Shown one piece after another: positions 35,268 through 44,460 of a stretch of 64,000 nt of DNA. Under the pieces are notes generated by a model. That model was not told the DNA's origin. It saw nothing but the letters and a program-made list of their open reading frames with translations, and did not search any database. Position 1 is the first letter of the stretch; every line of letters begins with the position of its first letter. The stretch is from G963677445 sp963678275 (GTDB taxonomy: Bacteria; Bacteroidota; Ignavibacteria; Ignavibacteriales; Melioribacteraceae): the NCBI GenBank assembly GCA_963678275.1, contig OY782765.1:6448001-6512000 (forward strand). Reading direction: 5' to 3'. The position numbers were made by a program, and so were the translations under genes.

Positions 35268-35900
35268 ATGATTGAAGAAACCTCAATGAAGGTTGAACGA
35301 GCGGCCAGGTTTTATAAATCGTGGTCAGGGAGCGGCAATCCCAAGGAGGTGTGGGTTGTGCTCCATGGTTATGGACAGCTCGCGAGATATTTCATAAAGA
35401 AGTTTTCAGGATTAGCCGGAAATAATGTAATGGTGATTGCTCCCGAAGCTTTGAATTATTTTTATGTTTCCGGTTTTTCAGGCCGCATAGGCGCTTCATG
35501 GATGACAGGCGAAAAGAGAGAGGATGAAATAAATGATTATGTCAATTATTTAGAAAAACTGGCTCATGAGGAAATACCCGCGGGTATTCCGGTCAGTTGC
35601 CTGGGATTTTCACAGGGAGCTGAAACCGCTTCAAGATGGATCGCGAAGACAAAAATAAACATTGAAAGACTTGTCCTGTGGGGAGGACCAGCCGCTCCTG
35701 ATCTTTCCGCTGAAGATATCAGGAAACTTAACCGGATAAAAATTGAAACGGTTATCGGTGACAAAGATGAGTTTATCTCTCCCGATATGGCAGATAAATT
35801 GATAAAAAAGATGAGAGAAAAATTCGAGGCCCTCAAAGTTCACCGGTATAACGGGGGGCACGATATCGATCCGGCCACTTTAAATGAAATTATTCTTTAA
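35268..35900 (+). CDS. alpha/beta-hydrolase, carboxylesterase/phospholipase type
   Basis: 210 residues with no signal peptide. Fold marks: WVVLHGYGQLARYF (oxyanion region), nucleophile elbow LGFSQGAETASRW, acid residue in IGDKDEFIS and catalytic His in YNGGHDIDP. This matches the small cytosolic carboxylesterases/lysophospholipase-like group. Substrate unknown. It starts 3 bp after the rhodanese gene; a second Met at residue 7 is an alternative start. Confidence 0.85.
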   Translation: MIEETSMKVERAARFYKSWSGSGNPKEVWVVLHGYGQLARYFIKKFSGLAGNNVMVIAPEALNYFYVSGFSGRIGASWMTGEKREDEINDYVNYLEKLAHEEIPAGIPVSCLGFSQGAETASRWIAKTKINIERLVLWGGPAAPDLSAEDIRKLNRIKIETVIGDKDEFISPDMADKLIKKMREKFEALKVHRYNGGHDIDPATLNEIIL

Positions 35901-36378
35901 CATGAGTTCGAAATAAGGGAATAAACAGAGGAAACATTTCATAGTCAGTGAAAATTTGAATTCTATTATATACCATTGGAATGAGCTATCTTTCTCTGCG
36001 GGCCAACTTCGGTAATCACATTTCTCTGCATTTCAAGAGTCCAAATACCCCATGTATTCCGGTTTGCCATCCGTTTTTTAGTTGTCCCGCTCATACCACG
36101 CCGGCCGGAATCTTTTTACAAGTCAGCGTAATGTTTCACAAAAATATTTTTCTCCCTAACTGACGGCAATAAAATAGATTTTATTGATCCCTTCAGTTAT
36201 TTAACCTCAGGCAATTTAATATTTGAAATGATTACCATTATATTTGATTACACCTATTTAGATTCTGTTTGGTTTTTATTCTCCCTGAAAAAAAACAGTA
36301 TTTAACGATTGTGAAACAATCACCGCAATATGAGTGTTGAAACGCATATATTGTATCTAACATTAATTAGGAGATTTT
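35901..36378. other. gene-free region with a perfect GATTGT-GAA-ACAATC palindrome
   Basis: About 480 bases. The only structure noted is GATTGTGAAACAATC at 36307-36321, a 6+3+6 dyad close to the TTGTGAAN(4-6)TTCACAA-type sites of Rex-like regulators but shorter. It lies ~57 bp before the DUF3332 gene, in a position suitable for an operator. A 60-codon open frame at 35981 has no coding features. TTAGGAG precedes the 36379 gene. Confidence 0.35.
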
Positions 36379-36903
36379 ATGTCAAGAATTAAAAAAAATA
36401 TGGTTGTTATCTCTTTCCTGGTATTGGCTCTTTCTTTCACAAGTTGTTACGGACCATTTAAACTTACAAACAAACTTTATGACTGGAATGGCAAAGTAGG
36501 GGATAAAGTGGTTAATTCTCTGGTCTTTGTAGGTTTTGTTGTTATACCGGTTTATGAAGTGAGTCTTTTTCTCGATGGTATTGTATTTAATACAATTGAA
36601 TTCTGGACAGGGAATAATCCAATCGCCATGAACGACGGAGAAAGTGAAAGCAAAGTTGTAAAGACTGAATCGGGGGAATATATAATTACCGCGCGGAAGA
36701 ACAGCTACATCATTGAAAAGAAAGATGGAGCGGAAGGATATGAAAAAGCTGAACTGAAATATAATCCGGAAGATTTGTCATGGTACCTGATAACAGAAAA
36801 TGGAAAACATAAGGTGGTGTCAATATCTGAAGAGACCGGAGAGGCCGAAGCTTATCTGCCCGACGGATCAGTGATTAAAGCGGAAGAAATAGCCCGGCGA
36901 TAA
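36379..36903 (+). CDS. DUF3332 family lipoprotein
   Basis: 174 residues with a lipobox signal peptide (VVISFLVLALSFTSCYG). The region TNKLYDWNGKVGDKVVNSLVF followed by a hydrophobic VYEVSLFLDGIVFNTIEFWTG is the DUF3332 core. The function of the family is unknown. It is a single gene with GGAG upstream and a terminator at 36976. Confidence 0.8.
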   Translation: MSRIKKNMVVISFLVLALSFTSCYGPFKLTNKLYDWNGKVGDKVVNSLVFVGFVVIPVYEVSLFLDGIVFNTIEFWTGNNPIAMNDGESESKVVKTESGEYIITARKNSYIIEKKDGAEGYEKAELKYNPEDLSWYLITENGKHKVVSISEETGEAEAYLPDGSVIKAEEIARR

Positions 36904-36975
36904 TAAGTCCGAATTGCGACGCCCGCTTTTGTGGTGATTCGTTAAAAAGTTATTATTGAAGATTTTGTGAACCAG

Positions 36976-37008
36976 AACTCCGTCATTCCCGGCGGAGTTT
37001 TTTTATTT
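36976..37008 (+). terminator. terminator of the DUF3332 gene
   Basis: AACTCCG and CGGAGTT form a 7 bp stem around TCATTCCCGG, followed by TTTTTTATTT. Confidence 0.8.
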
Positions 37009-37040
37009 GTTTAACCCTGTGAAAAAAGGACGCAAAAGTA

Positions 37041-37120
37041 AATTAGGAATTAGGAATTAGGAATTAGGAATGAAAGGAATGTAGTGAAACCTTATTCTTC
37101 GTTTTTTGACCTTCCCGGTT
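37041..37120. repeat. short copy of the (GGAATTA)n dispersed repeat, A3
   Basis: Four GGAATTA heptamers followed by GAATGAAAGGAATGTAGTGAAACCTTATTCTT match the left end of the copy at 56831 nearly base for base. The match fades after GTTTTTTGACCTT. The rest of the 400 bp between DUF3332 and rex (37121-37240) holds nothing recognised. Confidence 0.65.
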
Positions 37121-37242
37121 AGAACCACAGGAGCGGGCAGCACTGGAATAATAAAGGTATTAAATCGGTATAAAACGCTAATCAAACAAAACCTGTAAAA
37201 AAATATAATCCCGCCCTCACGAATTTTTTTTCTCTTTTTTTC

Positions 37243-37281
37243 TTGACTCGATAAAAATATATCGATAAATTTATATCGATA
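37243..37281 (+). promoter_or_regulatory. rex-hydrogenase operon promoter with three 14 bp-spaced TCGATA repeats
   Basis: TTGACT (37243-37248), 17 nt, TAAATT (37266-37271) fits a sigma70 promoter. TCGATA occurs at 37248, 37262 and 37276, exactly 14 bp apart, overlapping the -35, spacer and -10. Position suggests an operator for a regulator of the operon; it does not look like the canonical Rex site TTGTGAAN(x)TTCACAA. Confidence 0.5.
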
Positions 37282-37307
37282 ATTATTTATCAATTGACAG
37301 GTGTGAT

Positions 37308-37952
37308 ATGAGTCAGGAAATAAAACAGGTTTCATTGCCAACATTAAGGAGGCTTCCCCGGTATATTCAGCTTCTCAAAAGATTGAGAAGGGAAGAGGTG
37401 GCGTCAATATCCGCGACCATTATAGCGAATGAACTGGGACTGGAGCCAATCCAGGTAAGGAAAGATTTATCGGTGACTGGAATAACCGGCAAACCAAAAA
37501 CAGGTTTTATCCTGGAGGAGCTTAACGCCGCTCTCAGAGATTTCCTGAACTGGGGCAACACTCAGGACGCGTTTCTCGCCGGAGCGGGGGCTCTCGGAGT
37601 TGCCCTGACCGGATATCCGAATTTCAAGGATTATGGTCTGAATATTATTTCCGCTTTTGATAATAATCCCAAAAAGATCGGGACAAAAATTCATGGAATA
37701 GAAATTTTTCCGGTTGATAAAATTGCCGACCTTGCAGCGCGGATGAAAGTTAATATCGGCATTATCACCGTTCCTGCCGACGCGGCGCAGGAAATGGCTG
37801 ATATAATGGTTGAGGGAGGAATTAAAGCTATCTGGAATTTTGCTCCCGTACAGTTAAAAGTTCCCGAGGAAGTAATACTGGAGTCTGTTAGTCTGGCGCA
37901 AAGTCTTGGTGTGCTTACCCACAAACTTGCGTTTTTACTGGAGAGAGAATGA
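37308..37952 (+). CDS. rex: redox-sensing transcriptional repressor Rex
   Basis: 214 residues, the usual Rex length. The N-terminal winged helix carries SLPTLRRLPRYIQLLKRL and IIANELGLEPIQVRKDLS; the Rossmann domain has LAGAGALGVALTGY, ISAFDNNPKKIG and GIITVPADAAQEMAD. The C-terminal swapped helix ends LGVLTHKLAFLLERE. Rex binds DNA when NADH/NAD is low and releases when NADH rises. As the first gene of the hydrogenase operon it very likely represses its own operon, so H2 metabolism is switched on when NADH accumulates. AGGTG precedes the ATG. It overlaps the next gene by 4 bp (ATGA). Confidence 0.95.
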   Translation: MSQEIKQVSLPTLRRLPRYIQLLKRLRREEVASISATIIANELGLEPIQVRKDLSVTGITGKPKTGFILEELNAALRDFLNWGNTQDAFLAGAGALGVALTGYPNFKDYGLNIISAFDNNPKKIGTKIHGIEIFPVDKIADLAARMKVNIGIITVPADAAQEMADIMVEGGIKAIWNFAPVQLKVPEEVILESVSLAQSLGVLTHKLAFLLERE

Positions 37953-38275
37953 ACGGAGCGATTTTGTTTACATTCAGGAATATGCCATTTGGTAAAAAAA
38001 TGGTGATGAATAATCTTACATACGATAGTTTTGAAAATCTGACAAGCCGGATTGATGAATTTGCCGGACTGTTCTCAGATAACAACGGTGAGGGGCGCCT
38101 GGAATTCACTGTCTCTCTGGAAAATAAACAAAAAGAAACGAAGTTCAGTGAAATAATTTCGGATAAAAAGATCATGGAGAAGGGATACTCTTCAATCAGG
38201 CCGGAATTCACAGAGGCCATATTAAAGCTCGCGAAAAAAATTAGAAAAAATATAAAAAATAATGAGGTGAACTGA
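37949..38275 (+). CDS. uncharacterised 108-residue protein between rex and hydC
   Basis: No family is recognised. It overlaps the rex stop by ATGA and ends one base before hydC, so it is firmly embedded in the operon. The product is soluble and mixed alpha/beta, with FTFRNMPFGKKMVMNNLTYD at the N-terminus and a basic helical tail (ILKLAKKIRKNIKNN). It has no cysteines, so it is not an iron-sulfur subunit. Tight overlap on both sides supports that it is translated. A role in hydrogenase regulation or signalling is inference from position only. Confidence 0.72.
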   Translation: MNGAILFTFRNMPFGKKMVMNNLTYDSFENLTSRIDEFAGLFSDNNGEGRLEFTVSLENKQKETKFSEIISDKKIMEKGYSSIRPEFTEAILKLAKKIRKNIKNNEVN

Positions 38276-38276
38276 A

Positions 38277-38795
38277 ATGAAACGTGAAACGGAAACACCT
38301 GAGGTCAGAAAATTTGAGAAGGTCTGCCGCATTCTTGAAGAGAATGATCACAGCCAGGCAAAACTTATTCCCATTCTTCAGGCTGTTCAGGCGGAATATC
38401 GTTATCTGCCTGAAAAAATTCTGGCATTCATTGCCACATCACTTAACATACCACCGGCAAAGGTATACGGCGTCGCGACATTTTATTCACATTTTACTCT
38501 GATACCCAAGGGAAAATATGTGATTAAAATATGTGACGGAACCGCGTGCCATGTAAAAGACTCCATCCCTATTCTGGAGGCTATAAGAAAAAAACTTGCC
38601 CTGGAAGAGGGAGCGGAAACAACTGAAGATATGATGTTTACAGTAGAGACCGTTTCATGCCTCGGGGCGTGCGGACTGGCTCCGGTAGTTGTGGTCAATG
38701 AGGATGTTTACCCGATGATGACGCCGGAAAAAGGGGAAAAAATGATCGATGAAATTATAGCTAAGGAGGCTGTCGGTGAAGAAGTTGAATGTTAG
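38277..38795 (+). CDS. hydC: bifurcating hydrogenase subunit HydC (NuoE-like 2Fe-2S)
   Basis: 172 residues of the NuoE/24 kDa family. The thioredoxin-like 2Fe-2S ligands are CDGTAC and, ~38 residues later, CLGACG. Before it lies the helical part LIPILQAVQAEYRYLPEKIL and VYGVATFYSHF. In trimeric electron-bifurcating hydrogenases this subunit relays electrons between the NADH-oxidising and H-cluster subunits. GAGGTG precedes the ATG. It overlaps hydB by 20 bp. Confidence 0.93.
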   Translation: MKRETETPEVRKFEKVCRILEENDHSQAKLIPILQAVQAEYRYLPEKILAFIATSLNIPPAKVYGVATFYSHFTLIPKGKYVIKICDGTACHVKDSIPILEAIRKKLALEEGAETTEDMMFTVETVSCLGACGLAPVVVVNEDVYPMMTPEKGEKMIDEIIAKEAVGEEVEC

Positions 38796-40677
38796 TCTGG
38801 ATGAACTGGCCGAAAATTACAAAAAAAGAACCGAAACAGTAAAAAGAAGAATAATTATCTGTTCCGGAACCGGTTGTATGGCCAATGGCGCGCTAAAGGT
38901 ACTGGAAGAATTTAAGAATGAGATTAATAAAGCAGGCCTTAATCTGCTGGTAGAGGCGGGACTCAGGGATAAAAAGGAGAAAAGCATTCTAATATCCGGT
39001 AGTGGATGCCAGGGTTTCTGTCAGATGGGTCCCCTTGTAACAATTGAACCGGATGGAATCCTTTATAACAGGGTAAAACCGGAAGATGTCGCTGAAATAG
39101 TAAAAACCACATTGGTAGAAAATAACCTTGTGGAGCGATTGTTATATAAAAATCCTGCCACAAAAGAAAAATGCAAAGGGGCCAATGAAATTCCATTTTA
39201 TAAGATGCAGCAGAGAACCGTACTAAAAGAATGCGGCAAAATTGATCCTGAAGATATAGAGGAGTATATCCACAACGGTGGGTACAGATCGGCCAAATTC
39301 GCGCTTATGGAACTAAACCCGGAAGAAATATGCCAGGAAATTTCTCTAAGCGGCCTTCGCGGAAGAGGGGGCGGAGGATTCCCGACAGGCAAAAAATGGG
39401 AACTGACGCTCAGGGAAAAATCTGATAAAAAATATGTTATCTGCAATGGTGACGAAGGAGACCCGGGCGCCTTTATGGACAGGAGCATAATGGAAGGCAA
39501 TCCGCATGCCGTAATTGAAGGAATGATGATAGCTGCCAAAGCCACCGGAGCCGATGAAGGATTTGTTTACGTGAGAATGGAATATCCCCTTGCTGTTGCG
39601 AGAGTGAGAAAAGCGGTGAGAGAAGCTGAAGAACTTGGAATTCTCGGGGATGATATATTCGGCTCAGGTTTCCGATTTAAAATAAATGTGATGGAAGGAG
39701 CGGGCGCGTTTGTCTGCGGTGAGGAAACAGCTCTTATGGCCTCGATCCAGGGAGAGAGGGGAATGCCAAATCCGAAACCTCCCTTTCCGGCTCAGTCGGG
39801 ACTCTGGGGAAAACCTACCGTAATTAATAATGTGGAAACACTTGCCACAATTTCTATTATTTTGGGAAAAGGGGCAAGAAATTATCTGAAGAAAGGAACC
39901 GAAAGTTCAGCGGGAACCAAAACTTTTGCTCTTACAGGTCATGTAGCCAATACCGGACTTATAGAAGTTCCTTTCGGCACGACTCTGCGGGAAATTGTAT
40001 ATAATATCGGCGGGGGAGTGACAGATAAAAAGGGGAAAATAAGCAGTGAAGGATTTAAAGCCGTTCAGATAGGGGGGCCTTCGGGAGGATGCTTGACAAT
40101 GGATCATCTTGATCTGCCGCTCGATTTCGACTCGGTGAAAGGAATTGACGCCATGATAGGCTCCGGCGGACTGGTTGTGATGAATAAGGATACCTGCATG
40201 GTGCAGTTTGCCCGCTATTTTATGCAATTCACTCAAAATGAATCATGCGGTAAATGTGTGCTCTGCCGTGAAGGAACAAAACAGATGCTGCATCTTCTGG
40301 ATGATCTTATTGAGGGGAACGCTGATGAGACGACCATTCCCAAACTTGAATCGCTGGCTCACGCTGTCAAAAAAGGTTCTTTATGCGGGCTTGGAAAAAC
40401 AGCTCCTAATCCTGTGCTTTCGACGCTGAAATATTTCAGGGAAGAATATGAAATTCACGCGCTTCAGAAAAGGTGCCCGGCGGGAAAATGCAAGGCTCTG
40501 CTCACACCGGAGATCATTCCCGAACTCTGTAAAGGCTGCGGGCTTTGTGTGAAAAAATGCCCTGTCGACGCGATAACAGGTGTAAAAAAACAGCCCCATA
40601 TAATTAACGAAGAAATCTGCATTAAGTGTGGCGCGTGCATTGAAGTCTGCCGCTTTAACGCTGTAACCGGAGGATAA
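38776..40677 (+). CDS. hydB: bifurcating hydrogenase subunit HydB (NuoF-like, NADH/FMN)
   Basis: 633 residues from a GTG; AAGGAGG at 38763 is perfectly placed. Order of domains: N-terminal thioredoxin-like 2Fe-2S (CSGTGC ... CQGFCQMG), NuoF core with NADH loop LSGLRGRGGGGFPTGKKW and FMN motif CNGDEGDPGAFMDR, SLBB-type region, a 4Fe-4S site (ESCGKCVLCREGTKQM ... SLCGLG), and a C-terminal 2x4Fe-4S ferredoxin (CKGCGLCVKKCPVDA, CIKCGACIEVCRFNA). This matches HydB/HndC of electron-bifurcating hydrogenases, where FMN splits or joins electrons from NADH and ferredoxin. The start lies inside hydC and hydA begins one base after its stop. Confidence 0.95.
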   Translation: MKKLNVSLDELAENYKKRTETVKRRIIICSGTGCMANGALKVLEEFKNEINKAGLNLLVEAGLRDKKEKSILISGSGCQGFCQMGPLVTIEPDGILYNRVKPEDVAEIVKTTLVENNLVERLLYKNPATKEKCKGANEIPFYKMQQRTVLKECGKIDPEDIEEYIHNGGYRSAKFALMELNPEEICQEISLSGLRGRGGGGFPTGKKWELTLREKSDKKYVICNGDEGDPGAFMDRSIMEGNPHAVIEGMMIAAKATGADEGFVYVRMEYPLAVARVRKAVREAEELGILGDDIFGSGFRFKINVMEGAGAFVCGEETALMASIQGERGMPNPKPPFPAQSGLWGKPTVINNVETLATISIILGKGARNYLKKGTESSAGTKTFALTGHVANTGLIEVPFGTTLREIVYNIGGGVTDKKGKISSEGFKAVQIGGPSGGCLTMDHLDLPLDFDSVKGIDAMIGSGGLVVMNKDTCMVQFARYFMQFTQNESCGKCVLCREGTKQMLHLLDDLIEGNADETTIPKLESLAHAVKKGSLCGLGKTAPNPVLSTLKYFREEYEIHALQKRCPAGKCKALLTPEIIPELCKGCGLCVKKCPVDAITGVKKQPHIINEEICIKCGACIEVCRFNAVTGG

Positions 40678-40678
40678 A

Positions 40679-42706
40679 ATGGAAAAGAAAGAATTAATTA
40701 TAAATGGCCGCATTGCGCGATTCAGCGATGAAAGAAACCTGCTTGAAGTGATAAGGAAATCAAATATTAATATTCCCACATTCTGTTATCATTCCGAGCT
40801 CAGTATCTATGGAGCCTGCCGTCTTTGCATCGTGGATATTGAAGGAAAAGGAATAGTAACCTCCTGTTCAACCAAACCTGAAGCCGGTATGAAGGTAAGA
40901 ACTCATACCAGGGAAATAAGGGAGATCAGAAAAATAGCTCTTGAACTAATCTTGGCGAACCATAACAGGGAGTGCACCTCATGCACAAAAAGTTCAAGCT
41001 GTAAACTTCAGGACCTTTCGAAGGAGTTTGGGATTGATGAGATAAGATTCAGGAACATAAGCTGTAAGAAGGAGAAAGATTTTTCTTCGGCGGCGCTGGT
41101 TAGGGAGCCCGATAAATGTATTCTTTGCGGTGATTGTGTAAGAGCATGTTATGAAATTCAGGGAATCGGGGCGATAGATTTTGCACATCGCGGCTCGGAA
41201 GTAAGTGTTCAGCCGGCTTTCGGAAAAAACCTCGCCGATGTTGAGTGTGTCGACTGCGGCCAGTGCGCGCGGGTTTGTCCTACTGGCGCCATCACTCCGA
41301 AAAATGACACTGCCAAAGTGTGGAATGAACTGGATAACAGTGAAAAAACAGTGGTGGCCCAGCTTGCTCCTGCTGTAAGAGTAGCCCTCGGTGAACTTTT
41401 CGGCGAAATACCGGGCAGTCTGAAAACCGGCCAGATAGTAACCGCTTTAAAAATGCTTGGTTTTGATAAAGTTTATGATACCTCATTCGCCGCGGATTTG
41501 ACGGTAATAGAGGAGACAGAAGAATTTCTCGGGAGATATACCGAAGGTGAAAAGCTTCCCCTCTTTACCTCCTGCTGCCCGGCGTGGGTGAAATTTGCCG
41601 AGCAGTATTATCCCGAACTACTGAATAATCTTTCATCATGCAAATCGCCGCAGCAGATGTTCGGTTCAGTGGCGAAAGAATATCTTCCTGATGAGCTGAG
41701 GGTAAAAAAAGAAAACCTTGTGGTTGTTTCCATTATGCCCTGCACAGCCAAAAAAGTTGAACAGAACAGGAGCGAGTTTACTGCCGATGGAGTGAGAGAA
41801 GTGGATTATGTTCTTACTACGCAGGAACTTGCGGCCATGATTAAAGAAGCGGGTATACGGTTTAATGATCTGCTGCCCGAATCTTTCGATCTTCCATTCG
41901 GCTTTAAAACCGGCGCGGGAGTTATATTCGGAAACAGCGGCGGGGTGAGTGAAGCGGTCTTGCGATACGCGTCCGAAAAAATATCAGGCGCAAAAAGTTA
42001 TTCGTATGATTTTCCCGAAACGAGGGGAAATTCCGGAATCAGAGAAACCGTGAGTGTCATAGATGGGAAAAAAATAAGGATCGCCATTGTGCATGGTCTT
42101 AAAAATGCCCGCGATTTAATTAAAAATATCAGGAGCGGTGAGGCCCGATATGATATGGTAGAGGTGATGGCCTGCCCCGGGGGATGTATCGGTGGAGCCG
42201 GTCAGCCGGTATGTTATGATTCTGAAACAAAAGAACAGCGCGCTGAAGGGATTTATTCCGCCGATAAAATGCTGCAGTTGCATAAATCGCAGGAAAATCC
42301 CTATCTCCGGAAACTATATGAAGAGAAACTGGGGGAACCGGGTGGAAAAACGGCACACAAATTGTTGCATACAAAATATAATAACAGAAAACGGATTCTG
42401 GAATCGGAACTGAGCTTTATAAAAAGTGATGCTCCACGGAGCCTGGAAATAAGTATTTGCATTGGCACAAACTGTTTTGTAAAAGGCTCACAAAAGCTGC
42501 TTGAAAATCTGCTCGGTTATATTGAAGAAAAAAATATGCGTGATATGGTAAATGTCCGCGCGACATTTTGTATGGAACAATGTTCGGGTGGTCCGAATGT
42601 CGCCTTCAATGGAAAAGTAATTCCGGAAAAAACTTTCAGAGAAATTTGTGGAAGAATTGAAAAATTCTTCATAGAAAAAAATGTTAGTCAACCGGCTGAA
42701 ATATAA
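40679..42706 (+). CDS. hydA: Fe-only hydrogenase catalytic subunit HydA
   Basis: 675 residues. N-terminal NuoG-like 2Fe-2S (FCYHSELSIYGACRLCIVD), a His-Cys3 cluster (HNRECTSCTKSSSC), a 2x4Fe-4S ferredoxin (CILCGDCVRACYE, CVDCGQCARVCPTGA), the H-cluster domain with L1 FTSCCPAWVKF, L2 IMPCTAKK and L3 MACPGGCIGGAGQP, then a small-subunit region and a C-terminal thioredoxin-like 2Fe-2S domain (CIGTNC ... CMEQCSGG). That extra C-terminal domain is also found in the Thermotoga-type HydA. It makes or consumes H2 at the expense of NADH plus reduced ferredoxin. All H-cluster Cys are present. The maturation genes hydE, hydF and hydG are not in this window. Confidence 0.96.
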   Translation: MEKKELIINGRIARFSDERNLLEVIRKSNINIPTFCYHSELSIYGACRLCIVDIEGKGIVTSCSTKPEAGMKVRTHTREIREIRKIALELILANHNRECTSCTKSSSCKLQDLSKEFGIDEIRFRNISCKKEKDFSSAALVREPDKCILCGDCVRACYEIQGIGAIDFAHRGSEVSVQPAFGKNLADVECVDCGQCARVCPTGAITPKNDTAKVWNELDNSEKTVVAQLAPAVRVALGELFGEIPGSLKTGQIVTALKMLGFDKVYDTSFAADLTVIEETEEFLGRYTEGEKLPLFTSCCPAWVKFAEQYYPELLNNLSSCKSPQQMFGSVAKEYLPDELRVKKENLVVVSIMPCTAKKVEQNRSEFTADGVREVDYVLTTQELAAMIKEAGIRFNDLLPESFDLPFGFKTGAGVIFGNSGGVSEAVLRYASEKISGAKSYSYDFPETRGNSGIRETVSVIDGKKIRIAIVHGLKNARDLIKNIRSGEARYDMVEVMACPGGCIGGAGQPVCYDSETKEQRAEGIYSADKMLQLHKSQENPYLRKLYEEKLGEPGGKTAHKLLHTKYNNRKRILESELSFIKSDAPRSLEISICIGTNCFVKGSQKLLENLLGYIEEKNMRDMVNVRATFCMEQCSGGPNVAFNGKVIPEKTFREICGRIEKFFIEKNVSQPAEI

Positions 42707-44460
42707 TGGATAAGATAAACAGCGGCGTCATCTATACCAACGACGCCCGGTGCATGGATTGTTACAGATGCGTAAGAGGTTGTCCTGTAAACGCGATAAA
42801 AATGTCAAACGGACAGGCCTCGGTTGTTGATGAAAGGTGTATATTATGCGGCACATGTATAAAAAACTGCCCGCAAAACGCGAAGTCCTATAGAAAAGAT
42901 TCATACCTTATAGAATCATTTGTTGAGGAAGGAGTCCCCGTAGCAGCTACGGTGGCTCCTTCATTTATTTCACTCTTCTCCGGCTGGGAAAGAAAAAGGA
43001 TACCCTCTCTTTTAAGGAAACTCGGCTTTTCCTACGTCGCTCACACATCCAACGCGGCGTGGTATACCGGAAAAAAAACCGCTGAATATTTCAGGGATGG
43101 CAATAAATCGGTTATCGCGGGCGCGTGTCCCGCGGCGGTTAATTATGTGCTTAAATATGCTCCTGAATTCTCAGGGAATATCGCGCCGGTTCTTTCTCCA
43201 ATGGCCGCGCATGGCAGGATGATGAAAGAAAAACTCGGGCAGGAATGGAAGGTGGTTTTTATTGGCCCCTGTCCCGCTAAAAAAGGAGAGCTTCGTTTTG
43301 ATGAAGTATCTGAAAATATAGACGCGGTTATTACATTTGAGGAACTGATTAACTGGGCCGAAAACAGGAACATCAGTCTTTCATCACTCGAAGAGAGCAG
43401 TTTTGATGAAGAACCGGTGGAAAATTCCGCTCTTTTTCCCGCTCCTGGCGGGCTGATCAGAACTGCCGAAGAGATAACATCGGAATTCAGTGAAAGCTGT
43501 ATAGCTGTGGATGGATTTGATAATATTGACGACGCCATTCATTCCATAAATGGTGAAGGGAAGCTCTTTATTGAACCCCTTATGTGCCGGGGCGGATGTA
43601 TAAACGGACCTGCCGCGAAATTCTATTCCACAATATTATCGAGGAAAATTGATCTTGAGAATCATATAAGGAATTCATGCAGCGAGGCTCCCGAAGAAAA
43701 ACGCTCACGTATGCCCCTTGATATTAAATATGATGACAAACCTGTTTATGAAAAACAATTTTCTGAGGAGGCGATAAGGGAGGTGCTGGAACACACCGGG
43801 AAAGCGGGAGAGGAAGATTATCTCGACTGTGGAGCATGCGGTTATTCTTCATGTCATGAAAAAGCGGCGGCTGTGCTCGCAGGTATGGCCGAAATGGAGA
43901 TGTGCATTCCCTATATGAGGAAAAAAGCGGAAAAAAGAACCGATAAAATAATTGAAAGCAGTCCAAACGGGATTGTGATCATTAATGATCAGCTTGAAAT
44001 ATTGCACATGAATCCCGCGTTTAAAAGGTTTTTTATGTGTGGCAATTCCATCACAGGCAAGAGAATATCATACCTGATGGACCCAGAACCTTTCATAAAA
44101 CTGAAGGATGGCAGAGAAGAAAAAACAGAGCTGACCCAAAGGCATGAAAATTATAATATCACCTGTCATGAGATTCTTTACAAACTTGTTGAGGACAGGC
44201 AGTATGTCGGGATATTTGTTGATATAACAAGAAGTCAGGACGATTCAAAAAAACTTGATGAGATAAGGAGAGAAACTATACGGCAGGCGGGAGAATTGAT
44301 GGAACACCAGGTTGAGATGGCGCAGAACATGGCTAAGCTACTGGGTGAAAGCACTGCCAAAGGGGAAGCGCTGGTGGAAAACCTGATGAAACTTTCGGGC
44401 AACAAAAAAGAAAAAAATGAGAAGATGAAATGGCTGCGGGATACATACACGTCGAAGTAG
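42706..44460 (+). CDS. hydS: PAS-containing sensory hydrogenase-like iron-sulfur protein
   Basis: 584 residues. N-terminal 2x4Fe-4S ferredoxin (CMDCYRCVRGCPVNA, CILCGTCIKNCPQNA), then an H-cluster-type domain with reduced motifs: AGACPAAVNY (L1), GPCPAKKGE (L2) and LMCRGGCINGP (L3). After ~370 residues comes a 4Fe-4S Cys motif (DCGACGYSSCHEKAAAVL), a PAS domain (IIESSPNGIVIINDQLEILHMN ...), and a helical C-terminus. This architecture corresponds to group C/D hydrogenase-like proteins proposed as H2 or redox sensors. Its stop codon overlaps the hydA stop region by one base, and the PP2C phosphatase overlaps its end by 31 bp. Sensing is inference from the family; whether it holds an H-cluster is unknown. 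Confidence 0.87.
   Translation: MDKINSGVIYTNDARCMDCYRCVRGCPVNAIKMSNGQASVVDERCILCGTCIKNCPQNAKSYRKDSYLIESFVEEGVPVAATVAPSFISLFSGWERKRIPSLLRKLGFSYVAHTSNAAWYTGKKTAEYFRDGNKSVIAGACPAAVNYVLKYAPEFSGNIAPVLSPMAAHGRMMKEKLGQEWKVVFIGPCPAKKGELRFDEVSENIDAVITFEELINWAENRNISLSSLEESSFDEEPVENSALFPAPGGLIRTAEEITSEFSESCIAVDGFDNIDDAIHSINGEGKLFIEPLMCRGGCINGPAAKFYSTILSRKIDLENHIRNSCSEAPEEKRSRMPLDIKYDDKPVYEKQFSEEAIREVLEHTGKAGEEDYLDCGACGYSSCHEKAAAVLAGMAEMEMCIPYMRKKAEKRTDKIIESSPNGIVIINDQLEILHMNPAFKRFFMCGNSITGKRISYLMDPEPFIKLKDGREEKTELTQRHENYNITCHEILYKLVEDRQYVGIFVDITRSQDDSKKLDEIRRETIRQAGELMEHQVEMAQNMAKLLGESTAKGEALVENLMKLSGNKKEKNEKMKWLRDTYTSK

Noticed and set aside
35981..36163. 60-codon open frame
   Set aside because: No ribosome-binding site, atypical composition, and no hydrophobic or domain pattern.
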